This document shows positions 1-6,628 of a DNA stretch of 20,475 nt, one piece after another. The position numbers and the translations under genes are program-made. The stretch's first letter is position 1. Every line of letters begins with the position of its first letter. Origin of the DNA: an uncultured Pseudomonas sp. (GTDB lineage: Bacteria > Pseudomonadota > Gammaproteobacteria > Pseudomonadales > Pseudomonadaceae); contig CALTWF010000093.1 of NCBI GenBank assembly GCA_943912755.1, positions 1-20,475 on the forward strand, given 5' to 3'. Under the pieces are notes generated by a model. The model did no database searches. It had not been told where the DNA came from and saw nothing but the letters and a program-made list of their open reading frames with translations.

Positions 1-53
1 GCTCATAACTCCCCCAAGGGTTGGATTAGTGTCCAACTTCTTGGGGCAGTCCA
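1..53 (-). mobile_element. End of an IS3-family (IS150-like) insertion sequence, truncated by the window edge
   Basis: Read on the minus strand, the segment begins TGGACTGCCCCAAG and continues through GTTGGACAC, which resembles the terminal inverted repeat of IS150-group IS3 elements (TG... start, 'TGCACCC...GTTGGAC' core). About 45 bp inside, a strong ribosome site (GGGGGAG) is followed by an ATG at 6-4 and a Ser codon. This matches the expected position and Met-Ser start of the first transposase frame, which would run out of the window to the left. A hairpin (ccccaa 12-17 with ttgggg 41-46; gttgga 20-25 with tccaac 32-37) covers the ribosome site. Assignment is by recalled similarity only; the transposase itself is not visible. 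It could also be a solo end or remnant. Confidence 0.55.
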
Positions 54-73
54 GGTCCGGCGGTGCACGCAAT

Positions 74-100
74 CCCTGTGGGAGCTGGCTTGCCAGCGAT
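74..100 (+). repeat. Single REP element downstream of flhA
   Basis: The core CTGTGGGAGCTGGCTTGCC is followed by AGCGAT. The same sequence recurs as the arms of the repeats at 3408-3497 and 15824-15903. Here only one arm is present, lying between the flhA stop and the insertion-sequence end. It contains the short internal palindrome GCTGGC/GCCAGC typical of Pseudomonas REPs. Its partner arm may have been lost when the insertion sequence arrived, but that is inference. Confidence 0.85.
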
Positions 101-115
101 GAAGCAGGCTCCGGC

Positions 116-2209
116 TCAGGTCGATGGCGCGCCGATGATGCTGCTGATGCGCAGGGTGCGGTCGTCGGGGATCTCGCTCAGGGCGATCACTGCCAGCTGG
201 CGCAGGCGCCGGCGCAGGAAACGCGACAGCACCAGGCGCAGGCGATTGGGCACCACCAGCACCGCCGGGTCGCTGCCCAGTTCCTGGCGCTTGAGCGCCT
301 TGCGGGTTTCTTCCATCAGGGTCTCGGCCAGGCTCGGTTCCAGCGAACCGCCATTGCCCACCGCCTGCATCACCACCTGCTCCAGGTTGAAGTCGAGGCC
401 GATCACCCGCAGCTCCGGCTTGCTGCCGAAGTACTGGTTGACGATGGAGCGGCCCAGGGCAACCCGGACCACCGCCGTCAGTTCGGCGATGTCCGCCGGC
501 TGCTGCCCGGTGCCGTGTTCGGCCAGGGCATCGAGGATGGTGCGCAGGTCGCGGATCGGCACGTTCTCTTCCAGCAGGTTCTGCAGGATGCGCTGCAACT
601 GGGTGAGGGTCAGCAGCTTGGGCACCACCTCCTCCACCAGGCCCTTGCCGTCGCCGCCGAGCTTGTCCAGCAGCTTCTGCACCTCGCTGCGCCCGAGCAT
701 GTCCTTGGCGTGCTGGTGCAGCAGGTGGTTGAGGTGGGTGGCAGCCACGGTGCTGGCATCGACCACGGTGTAGCCGTAGATCTGCCCGTGCTCGCGCAGG
801 CTGGCATCGATCCAGATGGCCGGCAGGCCGAAGGCCGGGTCCACCGCCTCCTTGCCTTCGAGCTGGCCGGTGACCTTGCCGGGGTTGATCGCCAGCCACT
901 TGCCCGGGTAGATCTCGCCGCGGCCGACCTCGACCCCCTTGAGGCTGATCAGGTAGGTATTGGGCGCCAGCTCCAGGTTGTCGCGCACATGCACCACCGG
1001 CGGCAGGAAGCCCATGTCCTGGGCGAACTTCTTGCGCAGGCTCTTGATCCGCGTACTCAGCTCGCCCTGCTGGCGCACGTCGACCAGCGGGATCAGGCGA
1101 TGGCCGACACGCAGGCTGAGGGTGTCGACCAGGCGCACGTCGTCCCAGCTCGCCTCGCTGGCCTGCACCGCCGCCTTGGCCGGGGCGGCCAGGGCCGGCT
1201 TCTCCTCGACCTGCTGTTCCTGCCGCGCGAACCACCAGCCCATGCCGCCAAGCAGCGCGGTCAGCAGCAGGAACACCAGGTTGGGCATGCCCGGCACCAG
1301 GCCCAGCAGGCCCATGACCCCGGCGGTCATCATCAGAGTCTTCGGCTTGCTGAACAGCTGGCCCATCATCTGCCGGCTGACGTCTTCCTCGGTGTTGACC
1401 CGCGACACCATCACACCGGCGGCGATGGAGATCACCAGCCCCGGGATCTGCGCCACCAGGCCGTCGCCGATGGTCAGCAGGGTGTAGGTGTGGGCCGCGT
1501 CGGCGAAGCTCATACCGTGCTGCAGCAAACCGATGGCCAGGCCGCCGATCACGCACACGCCCATGATTACCAGGCCGGCCACGGCGTCACCGCGGACGAA
1601 CTTGCTGGCGCCATCCATGGAGCCGAAGAAGTCCGCTTCCTGGGCCACTTCCTTGCGCCGCTTGCGCGCCTCCGGCTCGCCGATCAGGCCGGCATTGAGG
1701 TCGGCGTCGATGGCCATCTGCTTGCCCGGCATCGAGTCGAGGGTGAAGCGCGCACCGACCTCGGCGATACGCCCCGCGCCCTTGGTGATCACCATGAAGT
1801 TGATGGTCACCAGGATCAGGAACAGCGCCAGGCCCACGGCGAAGTTGCCGCCGACCAGGAACTCGCCGAACGCCTCGATCACCTTGCCCGCCGCGTCGGT
1901 GCCGGTATGCCCGTGCATCAGGATGACCCGGGTCGAGGCCACGTTCAGCGACAGGCGCAGCAGCGTGGTGAACAGCAGCACCGAAGGAAACGCGGAAAAA
2001 TCCAGCGGCTTCTCGGTGAGCATGCTGACGATCAGGACCATGATCGCCAGGGCGATATTGAAGGTGAACAGCAGGTCGAGGATGAAGCTCGGCAGCGGCA
2101 GGATCATCATCGACAGGATCAGCACGATCAGCACCGGGCCGGTCATGACCTTGAGGTCGGTGCCCGCGGGCCAGGCGTTGCGGCGCAGCAGGGCGGTCAG
2201 GCCTTTCAT
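116..2209 (-). CDS. flhA: Flagellar type III export gate protein FlhA
   Basis: FlhA is the large inner-membrane subunit of the flagellar export gate. It couples proton flow to export, and its cytoplasmic domain docks chaperone-substrate complexes. The product is 697 aa, the usual family length. It has hydrophobic segments in the N-terminal half (for example residues about 22-64) and the family signature at about 147-174 (RIAEVGARF, then MPGKQMAIDADLNAG). The C-terminal half is soluble and ends near 'SEIPDDRTLRISS'. The ATG was chosen because the family's N-terminus starts just before the first membrane segment; the open frame runs further upstream into flhB. The start overlaps the flhB stop as ATGA, so translation is probably coupled. 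It is the last gene of the motAB-flhBA block; no flhE follows, only a REP and an insertion-sequence end. Confidence 0.97.
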   Translation of the reverse strand: MKGLTALLRRNAWPAGTDLKVMTGPVLIVLILSMMILPLPSFILDLLFTFNIALAIMVLIVSMLTEKPLDFSAFPSVLLFTTLLRLSLNVASTRVILMHGHTGTDAAGKVIEAFGEFLVGGNFAVGLALFLILVTINFMVITKGAGRIAEVGARFTLDSMPGKQMAIDADLNAGLIGEPEARKRRKEVAQEADFFGSMDGASKFVRGDAVAGLVIMGVCVIGGLAIGLLQHGMSFADAAHTYTLLTIGDGLVAQIPGLVISIAAGVMVSRVNTEEDVSRQMMGQLFSKPKTLMMTAGVMGLLGLVPGMPNLVFLLLTALLGGMGWWFARQEQQVEEKPALAAPAKAAVQASEASWDDVRLVDTLSLRVGHRLIPLVDVRQQGELSTRIKSLRKKFAQDMGFLPPVVHVRDNLELAPNTYLISLKGVEVGRGEIYPGKWLAINPGKVTGQLEGKEAVDPAFGLPAIWIDASLREHGQIYGYTVVDASTVAATHLNHLLHQHAKDMLGRSEVQKLLDKLGGDGKGLVEEVVPKLLTLTQLQRILQNLLEENVPIRDLRTILDALAEHGTGQQPADIAELTAVVRVALGRSIVNQYFGSKPELRVIGLDFNLEQVVMQAVGNGGSLEPSLAETLMEETRKALKRQELGSDPAVLVVPNRLRLVLSRFLRRRLRQLAVIALSEIPDDRTLRISSIIGAPST

Positions 2210-3375
2210 GGGTTGGGTGGGTCCTCGGGAGCGGGGCGGCGGCGACCGGGCTGGTCCATGCCGTCGGGAACGGGCAGGTGCTGTGGCGCAGGCGGCATGG
2301 GGCCGCCGGTTTCGCTGACGCGCTTGAGGCGGATGGCCCAGGCCACCACTTCGGCGACAGCGGTGTAGAGCTCGACGGGGATATGCCGGTCGAGGTCCAC
2401 GTGGAAATACAGGGCGCGGGCCAGCGGCGGCGCTTCGAGGATCGGCAGCTCGTGCTCCTCGGCCAGCTCGCGGATGCGCAGGGCCACGGCGTCGGCGCCC
2501 TTGGCCACCAGGCGCGGCGCACCATCGCGCTCCTTGCGGTAGCTCAGGGCCACGGCGAAGTGGCTGGGGTTGGTGATGACCACGTCGGCCTTGGGCACCT
2601 TGCTCATCATCCGCCGCCGCGCGCGCATCTGTTGCAGGCGGCGGATGCGCGCCTTGACGTGGGGGTCGCCGTCGGAATTCTTGTGCTCCTGGCGGATCTC
2701 CTCCTTGGTCATGCGCAGGTTCTTCGCGTAGGTCCACAGCTGGTAGGGCGCGTCCATGCCGACCACCACGATCAACGCGGCCACGCAGGTAACGCAGGAC
2801 TTGGCGGTGAGGGCCAGCAGGGTGACCAGCGCCTGCTGCGCCGGCAGCTTGGGCAGGCCGAGCAACTGGCCGAGATGGGCATCGAGGAACAGGTACAGCA
2901 CGGTGCCGATCAGCGCCGCCTTGGCGATGGCCTTGGCCAGTTCCACCGGCACCTGCATGGAGAACAGCCGACCCAGGCCACTGACCGGATCGAGCCGGGA
3001 AAAGCGCGGGCGCAGGGCGCCGAGGGTGATGACCAGGCCGCCGAGCAGGGTCGGCGCCGCCAGCGCGGCGATCAGCATCAGCAGGAAGAACGGCACCAGC
3101 GCCAGCAGCGCCGACTGGCCAAGGGACCAGCCGCTGGCGAGCATGCGCGAGGTGTCGAACAACTGCTCGCGATCGAACAGCAGCGCGCGCTCGACGATAC
3201 CGCCCAGGCGGTCATACAGGTGCCCGCCCATGCCCCACAGGCCGCCGATCCCGGCCAACAGCATGACGAAGGTGCTCAGCTCGCGGGAACGGGCGATCTG
3301 GCCCTCTTCCCGGGCTTTCTCGATACGGCGCGGCGTGGCCGCTTCCGTCCGGTCTTCGGTGCTGGTTTCGGACAT
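2206..3375 (-). CDS. flhB: Flagellar export switch protein FlhB
   Basis: FlhB is the substrate-specificity switch of the export gate. It self-cleaves in its cytoplasmic domain, and with FliK shifts export from rod/hook to filament proteins. The product is 389 aa with an N-terminal TEAATPRRIEKAREEGQ block, a membrane domain (about 30-210) and a cytoplasmic domain. The cleavage motif is at 269-272, the same numbering as the enteric protein, but reads NPSH instead of the usual NPTH. The start at 3375 aligns with the enteric N-terminus; an in-frame ATG eight codons upstream is less likely. No clear ribosome site precedes either ATG, and a REPIN lies 33 bp upstream. The 3' end overlaps flhA by 4 bp. 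Confidence 0.96.
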   Translation of the reverse strand: MSETSTEDRTEAATPRRIEKAREEGQIARSRELSTFVMLLAGIGGLWGMGGHLYDRLGGIVERALLFDREQLFDTSRMLASGWSLGQSALLALVPFFLLMLIAALAAPTLLGGLVITLGALRPRFSRLDPVSGLGRLFSMQVPVELAKAIAKAALIGTVLYLFLDAHLGQLLGLPKLPAQQALVTLLALTAKSCVTCVAALIVVVGMDAPYQLWTYAKNLRMTKEEIRQEHKNSDGDPHVKARIRRLQQMRARRRMMSKVPKADVVITNPSHFAVALSYRKERDGAPRLVAKGADAVALRIRELAEEHELPILEAPPLARALYFHVDLDRHIPVELYTAVAEVVAWAIRLKRVSETGGPMPPAPQHLPVPDGMDQPGRRRPAPEDPPNP

Positions 3376-3407
3376 GGGGCATGTCTTGCCAAGGGCCATA
3401 AGAGCAA

Positions 3408-3497
3408 CATGGCCCCTGTGGGAGCTGGCTTGCCAGCGATAGCGGTGTTGAATTCACTACAGCTATCGCTGGCAAGCCAGCTCCCACAGGGGCCATG
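3408..3497. repeat. REPIN: perfect 36-bp inverted repeat between motB and flhB
   Basis: The arms 3408-3443 and 3462-3497 are exact reverse complements over 36 bp, separated by an 18-bp loop containing GAATTC. Each arm holds the REP core GTGGGAGCTGGCTTGCC. The conserved GTGGG ends face outward. In RNA this would form a very stable hairpin inside the presumed motAB-flhBA transcript, so it could attenuate, stabilise or process the message. It sits where enteric bacteria carry the chemotaxis genes between motB and flhB. Pseudomonas REPINs are mobilised by RAYT transposases, none of which is in the window. The rest of the 191-bp gap (3376-3566) shows no recognisable gene or promoter. Confidence 0.95.
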
Positions 3498-3566
3498 CAC
3501 ATTCACGAAATATTGTGTGCAGCCAGCCCCTCCAGCGATCCGGAGAAAACCCACACATATCCCGCC

Positions 3567-4418
3567 CTATTGCCCCGATTGCCCGGCGCCGAACTCTTGC
3601 TGGTTGAGAATCCGCTCCGCCACCTGGCTGTCCAGCACGATGATCTCGATCCGCCGGTTGACCGCATCGAACGGCGCGGCCCCGGTGAAGCGGATACGGT
3701 CGGACATGCCCGAGACCCGCAGCAGCTTGCCCGGATCCAGCCCACCCGCCACCAGCTCCTGGCGCGAGGCCTTGGCGCGGTCGGCGGACAGGTCCCAGTT
3801 GCTGTAGTAGGCCTCGCCGCCCGCGTAGGGGTGGCTGTCGGTGTGGCCGCTGATCTGGATCTGGTTGGGCAGCTCGTTGAGCACCGGGGCGAAGGTGCGC
3901 AGCACCTGGCTCATGTACGGCGCGACCCGGGCACTGCCCAGCTCGAACATCGGCCGCTTGTCGGTATCCAGCAACTGCACGCGCAGCCCTTCGGGACTCA
4001 GCTCGATGGCGATCTGCTGCTTCAGCTCGCGCAACCTGGGGTCACGCTCCACGGCGCTTTCCAGGCGCTGCTTGAGCGCCTGCAAGTGCCGCCGCTCTTC
4101 GCTGGACAGCCGCGTCGGGCGCCGCGCCTTGCGCGCCACCTCGCCTTCGGAAAGCGCCGGATCACGCCCACCACCAGGAATCGCGCTGGTGCTGGCGGTG
4201 CTCTTGTCGCCGTTGGTCATGGCCACCAGCAGCGGCGTGCTGAAGTACTGGGCGATCGCGTCCTTGTCGCCCTTGCCGGCGTTGGACAGCACCCAGAGCA
4301 CCAGGAACAGCGCCATCAGTGCGGTCATGAAGTCGGCGAAGGCAATTTTCCAGGCGCCGCCGTGATGTCCCTTGGCGGCCTTTTTCTTGCGCCGGATGAT
4401 CAGCGGCTGCTCGCTCAT
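3567..4418 (-). CDS. motB: Flagellar stator protein MotB
   Basis: MotB is the peptidoglycan-anchored stator subunit that, with MotA, conducts ions to drive rotation. The product is 283 aa. A basic cytoplasmic N-terminus (RRKKKAAKGHHGG) is followed by one membrane helix at about 23-46 carrying the ion-binding Asp29 (FADFMTAL), equivalent to enteric Asp32. The C-terminus is an OmpA-like peptidoglycan-binding domain (ISGHTDSHPYAGG, NWDLSADRA, NRRIEI). The close likeness of its partner to enteric MotA suggests proton coupling; this is inference. The start overlaps the motA stop as ATGA. It ends 191 bp before flhB, with a REPIN in between. Confidence 0.96.
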   Translation of the reverse strand: MSEQPLIIRRKKKAAKGHHGGAWKIAFADFMTALMALFLVLWVLSNAGKGDKDAIAQYFSTPLLVAMTNGDKSTASTSAIPGGGRDPALSEGEVARKARRPTRLSSEERRHLQALKQRLESAVERDPRLRELKQQIAIELSPEGLRVQLLDTDKRPMFELGSARVAPYMSQVLRTFAPVLNELPNQIQISGHTDSHPYAGGEAYYSNWDLSADRAKASRQELVAGGLDPGKLLRVSGMSDRIRFTGAAPFDAVNRRIEIIVLDSQVAERILNQQEFGAGQSGQ

Positions 4419-5296
4419 GCCGTGGCTACCTCGGGCCGGGCGACGCCGCCGCCACGCACATGGTTTTCCAGTTCCTGGGCCGAGGGCCGCTCGCTGATAT
4501 GCAGGGTCTTGCGGCCGAACTCCACCGCCAGTTGCGGCGGGATCCCTTGCAGGTGGGCCAGCAGGGTCACCCGCAGGCAGTGCAGGGCCTTGGTCGACTC
4601 GGCCGTCTGCCGCTCGATGCGGCTGGCCAGCGGGGCGACCACGCCATAGGCCAGGTAGATGCCGAGGAAGGTGCCGACCAGGGCGTGGGCGATCATCAGG
4701 CCCATCATGTCCGGCCCGACATTCACCGCGCTCAGCGCCTTGACCACCCCCAGCACCGCCGCGACGATGCCGAACGCCGGCAGGCCGTCGCTGATCTTGT
4801 ACAGGGCGTCGGCGGGCAGGTGCGCCTCGTGCTCGAATTCCTCGATCTCGTGCTGCATCAGCTCGTCCAGCTCATGGGGCTGCACCGACAGGCTGATCAG
4901 CACCCGCAGGTAATCGACCACGAAGTCCATGATCAGCGGGTCGTCGAGCAGACGCGGGTACTGGGAGAACACCGGGCTTTCCCGGGGGTCGTCGATGTCC
5001 TTCTCGATCGCCAGCAGGCTTTCGCGGCGGGCCTTGCTCAGCAGGTTGTACATCATGCCCAGCAGTTCCATGTAGAACGCCTTGTCGTAGCCGGCGCTGC
5101 GCTTGAACTTGGACACCGCGCCGAGGGTGGCGCGGATCGCCTTGCCGTTGTTGGCAGCGATGAAGGCGCCCAGGGCGGCGCCGGCGATCATCAGCAGCTC
5201 GGTGGGCTGGTACAGCGGGCCGAGACTGCCGCCCGACAGCACGAACCCACCGAATACCGAAGCCAGCGCTATGAAGAGTCCTATCAGAATGAGCAC
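4415..5296 (-). CDS. motA: Flagellar stator protein MotA
   Basis: MotA is the four-helix membrane subunit of the stator; its cytoplasmic loop pushes on FliG. The product is 293 aa, near the enteric length (295), and the key residues fall at identical numbers: Arg90 and Glu98 in the loop (SKARRESLLAIE), Pro173 (DGLPAFG) and Pro222 (VVAPLAS). Translation starts with GTG at 5296-5294, preceded by GAGGAG seven bases upstream; the N-terminus MLILIGLF matches the family. It is transcribed from its own sigma-28-like promoter at 5333-5360, just upstream, so it should be a late gene although it follows flhDC. It probably forms one unit with motB. Confidence 0.97.
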   Translation of the reverse strand: MLILIGLFIALASVFGGFVLSGGSLGPLYQPTELLMIAGAALGAFIAANNGKAIRATLGAVSKFKRSAGYDKAFYMELLGMMYNLLSKARRESLLAIEKDIDDPRESPVFSQYPRLLDDPLIMDFVVDYLRVLISLSVQPHELDELMQHEIEEFEHEAHLPADALYKISDGLPAFGIVAAVLGVVKALSAVNVGPDMMGLMIAHALVGTFLGIYLAYGVVAPLASRIERQTAESTKALHCLRVTLLAHLQGIPPQLAVEFGRKTLHISERPSAQELENHVRGGGVARPEVATA

Positions 5297-5332
5297 GTCG
5301 CCGCTCCTCGGGTTGCAGTGAAAGACCGCTGA

Positions 5333-5360
5333 AGATCGGCAACGACGAGGGGCGTCTTGA
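5333..5360 (-). promoter_or_regulatory. Sigma-28 (FliA)-type promoter for motAB (and perhaps flhBA)
   Basis: On the minus strand TCAAG (5360-5356) and GCCGATCT (5340-5333) are separated by 15 bp and preceded by a T-run. These match the -35 and -10 boxes of sigma-28 promoters (consensus about TAAA-N15-GCCGATAA), with a spacer one base longer than that form. The promoter lies between the flhC stop and the motA ribosome site, with its -10 box 37 bp from the start codon. Its sequence is strikingly like the promoter at 8843-8870, sharing AAGACGC and TTGCCGAT. Confidence 0.82.
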
Positions 5361-5377
5361 AAAAACTTTCGGCGGAT

Positions 5378-5944
5378 TCAGCCCTGGCTGATCGGTCGCA
5401 GGGTATCCAGGCTGTCCGGGTCGATATCACGGCGCTTGAGCGTCTTGCCCGCCCGGGAGGGTGGCTGGCAGATGCCGCACACGTAGTGCTGCTTCGGCGA
5501 GTGGGAATGGGCAATGAAGTCGCCCGAGCAGCAGGAGCAGCGGATCTGTTCGAGCATGCCGTTCTCGACGAAGCGCACCAGGGTCCAGGCCCGGGTCAGG
5601 CCGAGCACCCGCTCGTCGCTGGGGTCGCCGGCATGTTCCATGTACAGGCGATAGGCCTTGATGAACGCATCGATGCGGTGCCCGCCGATCTCCAGCATGC
5701 TGCGGTAGATGCTGTAGAACAGCGAGGAATGGATATTCGGCAACCAGGTCACGAACCAGTCCGTGGAGAACGGCAGCATGCCCTTGGGCGGCGGCGCGCC
5801 GCGCACTTCCTTGTACAGGCGGATCAGCCGCCCGCGGCTGAGCGAGGTTTCGGTCTCGACGACCTGCAGGCGGGCACCCAGCTGGATCAGCTCGATGGCC
5901 AGATGCACCTGTTGCATTTCGGCGACCAGACTTTTCTCCGACAT
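5378..5944 (-). CDS. flhC: Flagellar master transcriptional activator subunit FlhC
   Basis: FlhC is the DNA-binding, zinc-containing subunit of the FlhD4C2 activator, which switches on the flagellar basal-body and export operons through sigma-70 RNA polymerase. The product is 188 aa (enteric about 192) and starts MSEKSLVAEMQQ. It carries the family blocks LSRGRLIRLYKE, PPPKGMLPFSTDWF and LTRAWTLVRFVE. The zinc cysteines are intact as two CxxC pairs, Cys136/Cys139 and Cys156/Cys159. It starts three bases after the flhD stop with only a weak ribosome site, so coupling to flhD is likely. FlhDC is unusual in Pseudomonas, whose polar flagellum uses FleQ; this gene marks the locus as a second, enteric-type system. 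Confidence 0.97.
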   Translation of the reverse strand: MSEKSLVAEMQQVHLAIELIQLGARLQVVETETSLSRGRLIRLYKEVRGAPPPKGMLPFSTDWFVTWLPNIHSSLFYSIYRSMLEIGGHRIDAFIKAYRLYMEHAGDPSDERVLGLTRAWTLVRFVENGMLEQIRCSCCSGDFIAHSHSPKQHYVCGICQPPSRAGKTLKRRDIDPDSLDTLRPISQG

Positions 5945-5947
5945 GGT

Positions 5948-6283
5948 TCAGCCGCCGCTGCTGTGCAGGCTATCCGAGCGGTCGGCGGCCGCCATCAGCA
6001 GGGATGTGTGGATTTCGACCATGCCCAGTTCGCGGGAGTTATCCAGCGCCCTGGCAATGCGTTCGGCTTCTTCGAAGATCGGCCGGCAGATCAATTGATT
6101 GATCCGCGACAATTGGGTCATTTGCTTGCTGCTTAATTTGATCAGCAAGTCCGCCATGTTCTCGCTTAGTTTCAAGCGAAAAATCGCAACTTCGCGATCC
6201 TTGCGCAACAAGTTCTGAGCCAGCAGCAGATAGGAAAGATTGAGTTCCTGAATATCCGCGAGATCGCTATTGGTGTTTGGCAA
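5948..6283 (-). CDS. flhD: Flagellar master transcriptional activator subunit FlhD
   Basis: FlhD is the partner of FlhC in the FlhD4C2 activator. The product is 111 aa (enteric about 116-119). The diagnostic block ELNLSYLLLAQ sits at residues 13-23, followed by AIFRLKLSENMADLL, with a C-terminal IHTSLLMAA. The start is TTG at 6283-6281; no ATG gives the full N-terminus, while this TTG lies four bases after a very strong ribosome site (GGGGAGGGGAG) and gives the right alignment. The open frame continues further upstream but without family similarity. Codon use is noticeably more AT-rich than in the fli genes to the right (many TTG, AAA, ATT). It overlaps nothing upstream and has a 345-bp leader/promoter region. 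Confidence 0.95.
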   Translation of the reverse strand: MPNTNSDLADIQELNLSYLLLAQNLLRKDREVAIFRLKLSENMADLLIKLSSKQMTQLSRINQLICRPIFEEAERIARALDNSRELGMVEIHTSLLMAAADRSDSLHSSGG

Positions 6284-6447
6284 CTTTCTCCCCTCCCCTT
6301 GTTCGATAGTGGCTACCGCCACGACACCCGCCAAAAAACTTTTGACCAGACAGCCCTGCATCCTGGCCCGAATCCGGCAAGCCCTCTGGAATGAGGGCCT
6401 TGCGTGTCGATTCGTTGACGGTGCGTCGTTTTTTCCTGAGTCCCTGA

Positions 6448-6466
6448 CTGCACCATTACGGTGCAG
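6448..6466. promoter_or_regulatory. Inverted repeat CTGCACC-N5-GGTGCAG, possible operator or hairpin before flhD
   Basis: The two 7-bp arms 6448-6454 and 6460-6466 are perfect reverse complements around a 5-bp centre. On the minus strand the repeat lies just downstream of the candidate -10 box, so it would overlap the transcription start and first leader bases of flhDC. It could bind a dimeric regulator or fold in the leader RNA. On the plus strand it is followed by an AT/T-rich run and so looks terminator-like, but no plus-strand gene precedes it. Confidence 0.4.
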
Positions 6467-6469
6467 AAA

Positions 6470-6498
6470 TAAATATTTTTTTGTTCCTAAAGTATCAA
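6470..6498 (-). promoter_or_regulatory. Candidate sigma-70 promoter for flhDC
   Basis: On the minus strand TTGATA (6498-6493) lies 17 bp before TATTTA (6475-6470). The -35 box matches TTGACA at five of six positions and the spacing is ideal, but the -10 box is poor (three of six). The A-rich spacer and surrounding AT-rich DNA favour opening. If correct, the leader would be about 180 nt, like the long enteric flhDC leader. Confidence 0.3.
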
Positions 6499-6628
6499 GT
6501 GATGCGTTCGATAACAGATAGGGGCAGATCTTTATTTGTACTTTCAAGCGAGTTTACAAAACCCTTACATTCGCCTTGCTTTTGCCTGCCTGTGATTTAG
6601 TTAGCTTGCTCATGATCGCTGATTGCGT

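Larger units (their letters stand above)
6284..6628 (-). promoter_or_regulatory. AT-rich regulatory and leader region upstream of flhDC
   Basis: These 345 bp between the fliT stop and the flhD start hold no gene. They are far more AT-rich than the rest of the window, especially 6465-6560. The region contains a candidate promoter (6470-6498), a 7-bp-arm inverted repeat (6448-6466), a second hairpin (gccctc 6381-6386 with gagggc 6393-6398), and three GGA clusters in the would-be leader: GGA at 6435-6437 (minus), AGGATG at 6364-6359, and the ribosome site GGGGAGGGGAG near 6287-6299. GGA motifs in loops or ribosome sites are what CsrA/RsmA proteins bind; enteric flhDC messages are CsrA targets. 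That role here is inference. No terminator was seen after fliT, so readthrough from fliDST is possible. Confidence 0.6.

Noticed and set aside
29..2368. Very long plus-strand open frame opposite flhA
   Set aside because: It is rich in His, Gln, Ala and Arg with no family similarity; it is the antisense shadow of the GC-rich flhA gene.
3376..3399. Alternative flhB start eight codons upstream
   Set aside because: The shorter form aligns residue for residue with the enteric N-terminus; the extra residues have no counterpart.
3408..3497. Possible CRISPR or phage attachment site
   Set aside because: It is one palindromic pair with a Pseudomonas REP core, without regularly spaced direct repeats or unique spacers.
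6448..6480. Plus-strand terminator (hairpin followed by AT/T run)
   Set aside because: No plus-strand gene lies upstream that it could terminate; better read as an operator or leader hairpin for flhD.
6592..6612. TGTGA half-site resembling a CRP site upstream of flhDC
   Set aside because: The second half (TCACA) is missing at the required spacing.
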